This document shows positions 8,365-16,428 of a DNA stretch of 64,000 nt, in pieces; the stretch's first letter is position 1, and each line of letters opens with the position of its first letter. Under the pieces are notes generated by a model that did no database searches, was not told the origin of the DNA, and saw only the letters and a list, made by a program, of their open reading frames with translations. This DNA comes from Bacillota bacterium (GTDB lineage Bacteria; Bacillota; Clostridia; Acetivibrionales; JANLFN01), in assembly GCA_023397675.1 (NCBI GenBank), contig JAEWTV010000128.1, forward strand, positions 1 through 64,000. The letters run 5' to 3'. The translations under genes and the position numbers were made by a program.

Positions 8365-8994
8365 TTGTATAAAAGTTTTGAAAACCTGCCTGAAGATAAA
8401 AAAAAGAAAATTATTTCAACCTGTATGGAGGAATTTGTTAGACACGGCTATAAGCAGGCATCTACCAACACAATGGTAGAAAAGGCGGGTATATCAAAAG
8501 GGATATTATACCATTACTTTGGCAATAAAAAAAATCTCTACCTCTACCTTGTTGATAAATCTATGGAGTATTATTTAAATGAACTGGAGGAGCTTTTTAA
8601 GCAAATTATACCAGACATATTTGATAGGCTTCTTCAGTTTGCACTTGTCAAACTGAACCTTATTCAAAAAGATTTAGTGATGTATGAGTTTGCAGCAAGA
8701 GCATTTGTTGATGAGACTGAGGATGTGTCGAAAGAAATTAAATCAAGGTATGAAAAAATCTATAAAGAGTATGTACCGCGGGTTTTTAAAGATATAGATA
8801 CAACTAATTTGAAAAAGGATATAGACGTCAATAAGCTTATTGAAACAATCCTGTTTTGCCTTGAAGGTCTGAATGCAAAGAATATTAGGCTTTATAAGGA
8901 AAACATGTTATCTTACGCTGATATGAATTGTAAGGCGATTAAAGAGTCTATGAGTTATCTTGATATTATCAAGTATGGCGCTTATAAAAGCTGA
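8365..8994 (+). CDS. TetR/AcrR family transcriptional regulator
   Basis: A 209-residue regulator with an N-terminal TetR helix-turn-helix; the recognition region EKAGISKGILYHYFGNKKNLYLYL lies at about residues 36-60. A divergent ligand-binding domain follows. The start is a TTG at 8365 preceded by an AAAGGG site. It sits 37 bp after the permease and is probably the last gene of the exporter operon, controlling it through the two TTGAC-N6-GTCAA palindromes at 6565-6621. Confidence 0.92.
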   Translation: MYKSFENLPEDKKKKIISTCMEEFVRHGYKQASTNTMVEKAGISKGILYHYFGNKKNLYLYLVDKSMEYYLNELEELFKQIIPDIFDRLLQFALVKLNLIQKDLVMYEFAARAFVDETEDVSKEIKSRYEKIYKEYVPRVFKDIDTTNLKKDIDVNKLIETILFCLEGLNAKNIRLYKENMLSYADMNCKAIKESMSYLDIIKYGAYKS

Positions 8995-8996
8995 TT

Positions 8997-10121
8997 TTAC
9001 TTTATTTCTATAAGCGCCATGGTTATATCGTCAATTATGCTCGTGAGGTCATGACCAAGGAATTCACGGGCGTTTTCAAGTATTTTGTCAAGAGTTTTAT
9101 TTGTTCTTCCCTTATCGTTGAGTAGTATCTTGAAAAGACGCTCCTCACCATATTGTTCATTCTCTTTATTCCTTAATTCAATAATTCCGTCGGTACAGAA
9201 GAATATCCTATCCCCCTTACTCAGGGAATGGCTAAAGTCCTCATATTCAGGATGTTCAAGCCAATTGCTTATAGGAATTCCTGCTGCCATAATTATTTCT
9301 GTTTTATTCCCGCTAAGAAGTACAGGACAGGCATTGTGACCGGCATTTGAATATGTCATAGTATTCGTCCTATGATCAATGATTGCATAGAAAATAGTTA
9401 TATAAAGATCATGATTAAAACCATAGTTATTAAATTTTTCATATAATTCATTTAATGCCTGTGATGGTGAAAGAGTGTTTTTAGCTATTGAAGATCTCAG
9501 GAATACAGTAAGCATTGAGGCAGATACACCGTGACCTGCTACATCTGCAATATATATGCCTGTATGATACTCATCTATTTTATACATGTCTAGAAAATCT
9601 CCTCCGAGATTATGACATGGCTTATATACGTAAGCTGATTCTATCTGGTCATTACTTAATTTCTTCGGTAAAAGGCTTAATTGTAGCTTTTTGGCTATCT
9701 TAAGATCATTCTGAAGTGTTTGGTTTTGAGTAATAATTTCATTCTGCATTTTTATTGCTTTGGTAACATCCCTTAGAACCTCTACCACAGCAAATATTTT
9801 CCCTTCATGGTCTCTAAGGGGTGAACTCATAATTGAAAAGCACTTGCCGGCTATTATTTCTTGTTTATGGTGTGGTTTGCCGGTTTGAAATGTACTATGG
9901 GATATACAGTTGACACACTTTTTCTTTTTTCCGAGGATGCTGAAACATTTTTTCCCTTTTGGATTGAATCCAAGGCCATCGCACATGGCCTTATTTGCAT
10001 ACAATATGTTATCATCAGTATCCATAACTCTTACCCAGTCATACATACCGTTCAATATATCTTCGATAAACCTGCTGCTTCCGGCATCTATCTCTTTCTT
10101 AATAAGGTTGTTGGATAGCAT
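8997..10121 (-). CDS. PAS domain-containing SpoIIE-type (PPM) serine phosphatase
   Basis: A 374-residue cytoplasmic signalling protein. Residues about 18-125 form a PAS domain, a short coiled coil follows (about 125-155), and residues about 160-374 are a SpoIIE/RsbU-like PPM phosphatase with metal-binding motifs GGDFLDM, DVAGHG, FCTDGIIE and DDITMA. Such enzymes typically dephosphorylate anti-anti-sigma factors. The PAS domain carries a cysteine cluster, CFSILGKKKKCVNC, that could bind a metal or sense redox state. It is convergent with the TetR gene, with stops only 2 bp apart. No anti-sigma partner is adjacent. Confidence 0.9.
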   Translation of the reverse strand: MLSNNLIKKEIDAGSSRFIEDILNGMYDWVRVMDTDDNILYANKAMCDGLGFNPKGKKCFSILGKKKKCVNCISHSTFQTGKPHHKQEIIAGKCFSIMSSPLRDHEGKIFAVVEVLRDVTKAIKMQNEIITQNQTLQNDLKIAKKLQLSLLPKKLSNDQIESAYVYKPCHNLGGDFLDMYKIDEYHTGIYIADVAGHGVSASMLTVFLRSSIAKNTLSPSQALNELYEKFNNYGFNHDLYITIFYAIIDHRTNTMTYSNAGHNACPVLLSGNKTEIIMAAGIPISNWLEHPEYEDFSHSLSKGDRIFFCTDGIIELRNKENEQYGEERLFKILLNDKGRTNKTLDKILENAREFLGHDLTSIIDDITMALIEIK

Positions 10122-10328
10122 AAAATTATCCCCTCGGGAAATATAATTAATTCATATATAGATGATACATAAATTCAATAAAAATTTCAATATAACAACA
10201 CCCTAAAATTTGGTGGAAATAAATATTTCTATCATTTAATAATATCGACGGGCAATAATAATTCAGTAATAAAACGAAGGAGGAGGGCAATAATATATTA
10301 ATGTACTAAATGAATTGGGAGAAATTCA

Positions 10329-10934
10329 ATGTTTTTTAAAACATCCTCAAAACAGCAGTATATCAATGTAACAAGCCCTTTTGTGTTTAAAGACTTTACT
10401 GATATGCTATATAAATTATTAAGGGATGGAATGCTTAACGGATACAAATCTCTGGTATTCCTCTGTATAGGCACTGACAGATCTACAGGCGACAGTCTTG
10501 GACCACTGGTGGGTTATAAAATCAGTAGTATAAGATATAAGAATGTATATATTCATGGAACCCTTGAAGAGCCTGTTCATGCTAAAAATCTAGATATAGT
10601 AATCAAAAATATTTCATCAATGTATGACAAGCCTTTTATTGTTGCAATTGATGCATGTCTTGGGAAAACCGAGCATGTAGGGTACCTGAATATAGGTCAA
10701 GGCTCAATAGCTCCTGGTTCAGGTGTCAACAAAACCCTGCCTCCTGTTGGGGATATCTACATTACTGGTATAGTTAACTTCGGAGGTCTTATGGATTTCC
10801 TTATACTTCAGAATACAAGGCTCAGTCTCGTCATGAAAATGGCTGATACCATATCAACGGGTATAAAGTATGTTTTATGGAGACTATCCAACAGCCCTGA
10901 GGTAAGTAGCTATGTATGCTTAGCTTCTGAATGA
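10329..10934 (+). CDS. yyaC: YyaC-like sporulation protein (DUF1256, spore protease-like)
   Basis: A 201-residue protein with the YyaC/DUF1256 signature FLCIGTDRSTGDSLGPLVG near residues 46-64, followed by GTLEEPVHA and AIDACLG. The fold is related to the germination protease GPR. Its presence argues for an endospore-forming host. The gene stands alone, between the phosphatase on the other strand and a small membrane protein. Its molecular role is not established. Confidence 0.9.
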   Translation: MFFKTSSKQQYINVTSPFVFKDFTDMLYKLLRDGMLNGYKSLVFLCIGTDRSTGDSLGPLVGYKISSIRYKNVYIHGTLEEPVHAKNLDIVIKNISSMYDKPFIVAIDACLGKTEHVGYLNIGQGSIAPGSGVNKTLPPVGDIYITGIVNFGGLMDFLILQNTRLSLVMKMADTISTGIKYVLWRLSNSPEVSSYVCLASE

Positions 10935-11055
10935 ATTTTTAATAAAAGACTTTTCCTTATAATCAGACTTTTTTATTAATTCCGACTATAATATAATGTA
11001 TAGGATAAAGTAACATTCTTATACATCATTTACAGCTTTATAGGAGGAGTATTTT

Positions 11056-11577
11056 ATGAAAAATAAGGGAGGCCTTTTAATAGGTTTTATTCTGATTATA
11101 TTTGGAGTTTTATTTTTGTTGTCCAATCTGAACATATTTAGTTTCTCATTAAGTATAGGCAAGCTTATTGCATACTTCTGGTCAACATTATTCATTATAC
11201 TGCCTGCCATTGCAATGCATTCAATTTTCTTCTCCGGTAAATCAAAAGGGGCAGGTATACTTGTACCAGCAGGAATACTCCTTATTATAGGCGTTGTATG
11301 CCAGCTTTCGATGGTGTTCCACTTGTGGAATCTTCTATGGCCAGGTTATATTTTTTCTGTAGCATTCGGACTTTTTGAGCTTTATATTTTCGGAGGAAAG
11401 CATAGGGGTTTGCTTATTCCAATAACAATACTTACTGGACTTTCACTTGTGTTTTTCCTTGAAACTTCTTTCCAAGGCATATTCGGAGGTCAAATGAGGC
11501 ATATATTTGTACCTCTGCTGATTGTTGCAATTGGTTTAGTCATAGCCTTTGGCGGGAAAAAGAAAAATAATTATTAA
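11056..11577 (+). CDS. LiaF-like / DUF5668-type small membrane protein
   Basis: A 173-residue protein with five predicted membrane helices, starting with MKNKGGLLIGFILIIFGVLFLLSNL, a typical N-terminus of the LiaI/LiaF transmembrane family of envelope-stress proteins. It lacks the soluble C-terminal domain of full LiaF. The ATG is preceded by AGGAGGAG, a strong ribosome site. No sensor kinase is adjacent, so a link to envelope stress is only a family-based suggestion. Confidence 0.75.
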   Translation: MKNKGGLLIGFILIIFGVLFLLSNLNIFSFSLSIGKLIAYFWSTLFIILPAIAMHSIFFSGKSKGAGILVPAGILLIIGVVCQLSMVFHLWNLLWPGYIFSVAFGLFELYIFGGKHRGLLIPITILTGLSLVFFLETSFQGIFGGQMRHIFVPLLIVAIGLVIAFGGKKKNNY

Positions 11578-11691
11578 ATAAAAAAGTTCTTTAAAAATTG
11601 ATTAAAAAATAGAAGTATAAAAAATATGTTTCAAACATAAAATCAGGTGGTAATATAATAGAAAAATAAATGAAACGGAGTTGATATTAAA

Positions 11692-11850
11692 ATGGATAAA
11701 TATGTTTGTACTGCTTGTGGTTATATTTATGATCCTGAACAGGGAGATCCCGATTCCGGTATCGCACCGGGAACTTCTTTTGAAGATATTCCTGAAGATT
11801 GGCTTTGCCCAATATGCGGAGTAGGTAAGGATATGTTCGAAAAAGCGTAA
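11692..11850 (+). CDS. Rubredoxin
   Basis: A 52-residue protein too short for most ORF filters. It has the two rubredoxin iron-binding knuckles CTACGY (near residue 6) and CPICGV (near residue 39), plus the conserved GIAPGTSFEDIPEDWLCP segment. It is a one-iron electron carrier used by anaerobes in oxygen and peroxide detoxification with rubrerythrin or flavodiiron proteins, none of which lie nearby. An ACGGAG site precedes the ATG. A hairpin terminator follows at 11922. Confidence 0.96.
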   Translation: MDKYVCTACGYIYDPEQGDPDSGIAPGTSFEDIPEDWLCPICGVGKDMFEKA

Positions 11851-11921
11851 GTAACAGATTACAATGTACAATTTACAGTGTACAGTTAAAGTAACGCAAA
11901 TTAATAAGATCTATAAAAAAT

Positions 11922-11953
11922 AATCCTGCTGGCTACAGCAGGATTTAATTTTT
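11922..11953. terminator. Bidirectional-looking terminator between rubredoxin and the minus-strand small gene
   Basis: A 9-bp perfect stem, AATCCTGCT (11922-11930) with AGCAGGATT (11937-11945), and a T-run on the plus strand at 11949-11954. On the minus strand the stem is followed by an A/T-rich tract, so it may end both the rubredoxin message and the converging 48-codon gene. Confidence 0.85.
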
Positions 11954-12099
11954 TATGCTGTTTTTTGCAGTTCAATCATAGCCAAGTCAACCCATTTGAC
12001 ATAGCCGACATCGATATAAAGGAGTGCTTCGTTTTCATTGGCAATAAGCACGACTGCGATGTGATTGAGGTACTTTACCTTTTCACCTATAAATAACAT
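11953..12099 (-). CDS. Small hypothetical protein (48 aa)
   Basis: A 48-residue reading frame from ATG at 12099 (MLFIGEKVKYLNHIAVVLIA...), with a GGAG ribosome site upstream and a hairpin immediately after the stop. The sequence is a mix of hydrophobic strands and charged residues (NENEALLYIDVGYVKWVDL), with no membrane helix, cysteine or recognisable motif. The alternating pattern suggests a small beta-rich domain. It is supported by the ribosome site, codon use and terminator, not by homology. Confidence 0.6.
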   Translation of the reverse strand: MLFIGEKVKYLNHIAVVLIANENEALLYIDVGYVKWVDLAMIELQKTA

Positions 12100-12573
12100 A
12101 AAAATCATCTCCAATCCGTTGGAATAATTCCTATCCTTGTACTATATTTATCGTCATATTACACATTTACTTTAGGCCTTTCTTGTTGATTATATGCTTG
12201 ACATAATTACAGGCTTTGCAGGATGATGGGGTTCAAAAATTAAATTTTAATTCTTGCAAAAACTGTGTTTAAATATTGAATGAAGAGTATTCAGACTGTT
12301 TTGGGTTTGGAGCCATCTGCGCTTTTAAATGCATGTCTGGCTAAAATGCAAGTTGTGAAGGCATTGCCTGCATTATTAGGTAAAAGCCTATTGCATATTA
12401 GAGTATATATGGTATAATAAAAACTAAATAATACGTTTTATAATATATGTTGTGTTGGGCATAATTAAATGTGATTTGACTGGACAAAGGCGTTCATGAC
12501 GGAATAATAAATTCCAATGAACGCTATATTATATTTTGGCCATGAATAATGTTTTAATAAGGAGTGTTTTATT
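12100..12573 (+). promoter_or_regulatory. glnA upstream region: promoter and structured leader
   Basis: No further gene is seen in this stretch. A likely glnA promoter is TTGCAT (12391-12396), a 16-nt spacer and TATAAT (12413-12418), giving a leader of about 150 nt. The leader contains a strong two-part hairpin: GCGTTCAT (12490-12497) pairs with ATGAACGC (12517-12524), and GGAAT/ATTCC form an inner stem. The hairpin has no following T-run, so it is not an ordinary terminator. The ribosome site AAGGAG lies just before the glnA ATG. Confidence 0.55.
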
Positions 12574-13908
12574 ATGGCAGGATATTCAAAACAAGATATT
12601 ATAGGTATTGCAAAGGAACAAGGCGTCAAATTCATTCGCCTGCAGTTTACAGATATTTTCGGCATACTAAAAAATGTTGCAATTACTATAGATCAGCTTG
12701 AAAAAGCAATGGATAACAAGTGCATGTTTGATGGTTCTTCTATTGAAGGTTTTGTCAGAATTGAGGAATCAGATATGTACTTAAGACCTGATCCGAGCAC
12801 ATTTGTTATTTTCCCGTGGAGGCCGCAGACAGGTAAAGTTGCAAGGCTTATATGCGACGTATATAATCCTGATGGAACTCCTTTCGCGGGAGATCCAAGG
12901 TTTGCTCTTAAACATGCCATGAAGAAGGCAAGTGATATGGGATATGACACTTTCAATGTTGGTCCTGAATGTGAATTTTTCCTTTTTTTGAATGATAATG
13001 AAGGCAACCCGACAACTAAAACCCACGATAATGGTGGTTACTTTGATCTAGGTCCTATTGATTTGGGCGAAAACGCAAGAAGAGATATGTGCCTGATGCT
13101 TGAGGAGATGGGGTTTGAGGTAGAAGCATCTCACCATGAGGTGGCACCCGGACAGCATGAAATAGATTTTAAGTATGATGAGGCTTTGAAGGCTGCCGAC
13201 GCAATATTGACCTTTAAGCTGGTGGTAAAAACCATTGCTCAAAGACACGGTCTTCATGCGACCTTTATGCCAAAGCCTTTGTACGGCATAAATGGTTCGG
13301 GTATGCATACAAACGTGTCCTTGTTTAAGGAAGGAAAAAACGCTTTTTATGATGAAAAGGATCCGTTGCAGTTAAGCCAGGAAGCATACTGGTTTATAGG
13401 CGGTTTAATAAAGCATATTAAATCCATAGCAGCACTTACAAATCCTATTGTTAATTCATATAAAAGGCTTGTACCGGGCTATGAAGCACCGGTTTATATA
13501 GCTTGGTCTGCAAGAAACAGAAGTCCTCTTATCAGAATACCTGCAGCAAGAGGAATGTCAACAAGAATAGAACTGAGATGTCCGGACCCTTCATGCAACC
13601 CTTACCTTGCGCTTGCAGCAATACTTACGGCGGGTCTTGATGGAATTGCAAACAAAATTGAACCACCGGCGTCAACTGATACCAATATATTTGAAATGAA
13701 CGATCTAGAGAGGAAAGAGGCTGGAATAGATTCACTTCCCGGAAGTCTCAAGGATGCAATAGATGAGCTTTCAAAGAGTGAACTTGCCAAGGAAGTTCTC
13801 GGGGAGCACATCTTTGACAAATATATAGAAGCCAAGAATAATGAATGGGACAACTACAGAACAAAGATAAGTCAATGGGAAGTAGATGAGTATCTTAACA
13901 AGTATTAA
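12574..13908 (+). CDS. glnA: Glutamine synthetase, type I (GSI-alpha)
   Basis: A 444-residue ATP-dependent glutamate-ammonia ligase, the standard length for the GSI-alpha subgroup of Firmicutes. Visible motifs are the N-terminal beta-grasp domain with FIRLQFTDIFGILKN, the DGSSIEGF latch region, HHEVAPGQHEID, NGSGMHTNVSLF (ammonia/ATP site) and IPAARGMSTRIELR. It lacks the long GSI-beta adenylylation region. It is followed by an ANTAR antitermination-type regulator gene, an arrangement known from clostridia in which nitrogen control acts on RNA. Confidence 0.97.
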   Translation: MAGYSKQDIIGIAKEQGVKFIRLQFTDIFGILKNVAITIDQLEKAMDNKCMFDGSSIEGFVRIEESDMYLRPDPSTFVIFPWRPQTGKVARLICDVYNPDGTPFAGDPRFALKHAMKKASDMGYDTFNVGPECEFFLFLNDNEGNPTTKTHDNGGYFDLGPIDLGENARRDMCLMLEEMGFEVEASHHEVAPGQHEIDFKYDEALKAADAILTFKLVVKTIAQRHGLHATFMPKPLYGINGSGMHTNVSLFKEGKNAFYDEKDPLQLSQEAYWFIGGLIKHIKSIAALTNPIVNSYKRLVPGYEAPVYIAWSARNRSPLIRIPAARGMSTRIELRCPDPSCNPYLALAAILTAGLDGIANKIEPPASTDTNIFEMNDLERKEAGIDSLPGSLKDAIDELSKSELAKEVLGEHIFDKYIEAKNNEWDNYRTKISQWEVDEYLNKY

Positions 13909-13932
13909 TTTCTGCAATAAGTGTAAATATAT

Positions 13933-14013
13933 ATATAGCCAAAGATGGTTATATGCTTTATTATGAAGCGGCAAAGATCAAGCCGAACCTTATGGTTTGG
14001 CTTTGTCATTTTT
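13933..14013 (+). promoter_or_regulatory. Candidate ANTAR-responsive attenuator between glnA and the ANTAR gene
   Basis: An 8-bp hairpin (ATATAGCC/GGTTATAT) closes a hexaloop AAAGAT at 13941-13946, with A in position 1 and G in position 4, the known ANTAR-binding loop pattern. The same AAAGAT sequence recurs at 13973-13978 within a CGGC/GCCG stem whose 3' arm overlaps the 5' arm of a terminator hairpin. That terminator is AAGCCGAACC with GGTTTGGCTT (13980-14003), followed by a T-run at 14008-14013. The layout fits dual-hairpin antitermination. The second loop is 9 nt rather than 6, which weakens the match. Confidence 0.55.
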
Positions 14014-14041
14014 TGAATATTATTATATATGAGGTGTTTTC

Positions 14042-14617
14042 ATGGAATCTGTGAGGATACTTGTAGCCATGGGAAATGATGCAACAGCCATAAAAATGAA
14101 AACGATATTATCAGAAAGTGGATATACGGTAGTAGATATAGCAAAAGAAGGCAACGAGTGTCTGAGAAAACTGAGGACCTTGAGGCCTGATTTGGCTGTT
14201 TTAGACTATGCGCTTCCTATGCTTAACGGTTACGAGGTTGCAAAGGTTGCCGTTGAAGACGGTATTTGTGATATAATGCTGGTAATAGGCGAGGCACAAA
14301 GAAATGACATAGGAAACATTGAGGGCGGAAGCTCTTTTGTATGTATGGCAAAGCCTTTGAACAGAATGAATCTTATTAACACCATTGAACTGATGGTAAA
14401 AAACCGACGGAGAATACGTGCCCTTGAGGACGAAATAAAAGATTTGAGAGAAAACCTTGATACCAGGAAGGAAGTTGAAAGAGCTAAGGGCATACTTATG
14501 AAAAACCTTAATCTTACCGAACCTGAAGCGTTTAAGAGGATTCAGAAGCAAAGCATGGACCGTGGAATACCTATGAAGGAAATAGCAAAGGCAATAATTC
14601 TCGCATATGATATTTAA
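14042..14617 (+). CDS. nitR: ANTAR-domain response regulator (NitR-like)
   Basis: A 191-residue protein with an N-terminal receiver domain (about 1-120; likely phosphoacceptor Asp in LAVLDYALPMLNGYEVA), a coiled coil (about 120-145) and a C-terminal ANTAR RNA-binding domain with KEVERAKGILMKNLNLTEPEA and DRGIPMKEIAKAII. ANTAR proteins bind paired RNA hairpins and prevent termination. Linkage to glnA matches clostridial NitR. The attenuator-like structure at 13933-14013 suggests it controls its own read-through from glnA. The symbol is by analogy. Confidence 0.88.
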   Translation: MESVRILVAMGNDATAIKMKTILSESGYTVVDIAKEGNECLRKLRTLRPDLAVLDYALPMLNGYEVAKVAVEDGICDIMLVIGEAQRNDIGNIEGGSSFVCMAKPLNRMNLINTIELMVKNRRRIRALEDEIKDLRENLDTRKEVERAKGILMKNLNLTEPEAFKRIQKQSMDRGIPMKEIAKAIILAYDI

Positions 14618-14641
14618 ACAGATTTAATTGGGGAGCTGCGC

Positions 14642-15352
14642 ATGGGAAGACCAGTTATAGGAGTTACTCCGGGTTATGACTATGATAATAAGACAACGTA
14701 CATAAAACATGGCTACTGCGAAGGCCTTAATGAATCTGGGGCCATTTCATTACTTATACCTGCCGTTTCAGATGAAAAAATCCTTGATGAGGTTTTTGAA
14801 AACCTTGATGGAATACTGCTATCGGGAGGGCCGGACATTGATGCCAGGCTGTATAATGAGGAGAACCTTCCGTTCAACGACTGTATAAGTCCCGTAAGGG
14901 ACAACCTTGAGATATATCTTGCCAAAAAGGCACTTGCTTCGGGGAAACCTGTTCTAGGCATATGCAGGGGCATACAAATTATGAATGTTGCAGCCGGGGG
15001 AACACTTTATCAGGATATATGTGCCCAAATGACCTCCAATACTGTTCTTAAACATTCACAGCAGGCGCCGAAATGGCATCCGACGCATGATATCAAGATA
15101 TCCGAAGGCTCAAAGGTCTGGAAAATGTTTGGAAAACCTGTGTTATCTGTTAATACTTTTCACCATCAGGCTGTAAAGGATGTTGCAGCAGGATTTGTAG
15201 TAACATCCAACTCTTCAGATGGAGTTATAGAATCCATAGAACATACTGCACACCCTTTTGCTGTAGGAGTCCAGTGGCATCCTGAACTGATGTGGGAGAA
15301 TTACCCTGAACAACTTAATTTGTTCAAGCTGTTTGTTGATTCTTGCAGATAG
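14642..15352 (+). CDS. Class I glutamine amidotransferase-like gamma-glutamyl hydrolase (PuuD family)
   Basis: A 236-residue peptidase C26 protein. The catalytic triad is visible as Cys108 in GICRG, with His213 and Glu215 in QWHPE; the oxyanion-loop LLSGGPDIDA and FHHQAV motifs are also typical. Family members cleave gamma-glutamyl amides such as gamma-glutamyl-GABA or gamma-glutamyl-polyamines. It lies 24 bp after the ANTAR gene and so may be induced with nitrogen limitation. The exact substrate is unknown; no other polyamine catabolic genes are present. Confidence 0.88.
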   Translation: MGRPVIGVTPGYDYDNKTTYIKHGYCEGLNESGAISLLIPAVSDEKILDEVFENLDGILLSGGPDIDARLYNEENLPFNDCISPVRDNLEIYLAKKALASGKPVLGICRGIQIMNVAAGGTLYQDICAQMTSNTVLKHSQQAPKWHPTHDIKISEGSKVWKMFGKPVLSVNTFHHQAVKDVAAGFVVTSNSSDGVIESIEHTAHPFAVGVQWHPELMWENYPEQLNLFKLFVDSCR

Positions 15353-15354
15353 TT

Positions 15355-15867
15355 TCATTCACCTTTTAGAATTGCATAGATACAGCTGTCCTCTATAATA
15401 TCATTTTTTACCACACTGTTTTTAAGGATTCCTTCAAGCTTGAAACCTGCCTTTTCAAGCACTCTTCTGGAACCTACATTTCTTGCAAAGGGTTCTGCAT
15501 GTATTCTTATAATATTAAAATTCTCAAAGGCATATTCGACTATTTTTTTTATTACTTCTGTCATTATGCCTTTTCCCCAGTATTCCTCGGCAATGTAATA
15601 GCCAAATTCTGCACTTTTTCTATACACATCGTCTTTTGGAAAAAAGGCAATACTTCCGGCTGCCTTTCCATCAATCTCTATAGCAAACATTGTATTGCTG
15701 TTTTTAGCTGCAGATATGAATTCTTGGGCATTTTTAAGAGAATACGGGTGAGGGAAGGCATCTCTCAGATTATCGTAGATTTTTTTGTTATTGGCTATTT
15801 CAGCAAGCCTTGGAGCATCCGAATCCAGCCACTGTCTTAAAGTAAACCTGTCCGTAACAAGCTTCAT
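15355..15867 (-). CDS. GNAT family N-acetyltransferase (RimJ/RimL-like)
   Basis: A 170-residue acetyltransferase of the RimJ/RimL subfamily: N-terminal TDRFTLRQWLDSDA, the conserved GYYIAEEYWGKGIMTEVIKKIVEYAF acetyl-CoA segment, and RVLEKAGFKLEGILKNSV near the C-terminus. Substrates of this subfamily range from ribosomal protein N-termini to antibiotics, and none can be chosen here. Its start overlaps the stop of the upstream VOC protein by 4 bp, so the two are co-translated on the minus strand. Confidence 0.9.
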   Translation of the reverse strand: MKLVTDRFTLRQWLDSDAPRLAEIANNKKIYDNLRDAFPHPYSLKNAQEFISAAKNSNTMFAIEIDGKAAGSIAFFPKDDVYRKSAEFGYYIAEEYWGKGIMTEVIKKIVEYAFENFNIIRIHAEPFARNVGSRRVLEKAGFKLEGILKNSVVKNDIIEDSCIYAILKGE

Positions 15868-16271
15868 TTTATTTCCTCCTTTAAAAATGTTAGATGTAGA
15901 GGCTCACCAATTTCCGCAATATGATTGTCAGGGTCAAGGAAACGGAATACTTTTTGCCCCCATTCCTGCTTCTTTATAGGGTGAATTATCTCACAACCTG
16001 AACTTTTTACCCTTTCGTAGGCATCTTCAAGGTTATCTGTTTCAAAATAAACAAGTAAGTTGTTTCTGCCCTGAAGAGTTCCGCTTTCTGGTGTGACCTC
16101 GCCGTATGTAGTTCTTATTAAGCTTTGGGAATCATGAATAACCAGATGGTTTTCAAAAGTAACTATTGTTCCATAGTCTTCAAGTATCTTCTGACCTAAA
16201 ACATCTGTATAAAAAGCTTTTGATTTTTCAATATCTTTAACGAAAATTATAGTGTTATAAAATGTTATCAT
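15864..16271 (-). CDS. VOC (glyoxalase/bleomycin-resistance) family protein
   Basis: A 135-residue vicinal-oxygen-chelate protein with two beta-alpha-beta-beta-beta modules: FVKDIEKSKAFYTDVLGQKI near the N-terminus and YFETDNLEDAYERVKSSG with RFLDPDNHIAEIGE near the C-terminus. A longer frame reaches 16292, but the ATG at 16271 has GGGGAG 5 nt upstream and matches the family start. Role unknown; these proteins are dioxygenases, isomerases or drug-binding proteins. Confidence 0.85.
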   Translation of the reverse strand: MITFYNTIIFVKDIEKSKAFYTDVLGQKILEDYGTIVTFENHLVIHDSQSLIRTTYGEVTPESGTLQGRNNLLVYFETDNLEDAYERVKSSGCEIIHPIKKQEWGQKVFRFLDPDNHIAEIGEPLHLTFLKEEIK

Positions 16272-16428
16272 ATAATCTCCCCATACAAACAATTTAATGA
16301 ATTATACCATAAAATTACACAATAGATAAGTATCCTTAGTGATATTGAAGAACATATAATCTTATTGGATAATACCTAGAAATATGGTAACATTTTTTTA
16401 TTACATACTATTCGGAGGGTTTCGTTAT

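Noticed and set aside
10999..11012. TAGGATAAAGTAA shared with palindrome B at 40939
   Set aside because: A single 13-bp match in an AT-rich 64-kb window is expected by chance, and the surrounding sequence is not similar.
12425..12573. Glutamine riboswitch or ANTAR dual hairpin in the glnA leader
   Set aside because: The hairpin there has no glnA-RNA consensus and its loops do not show the A1/G4 hexaloop pattern.
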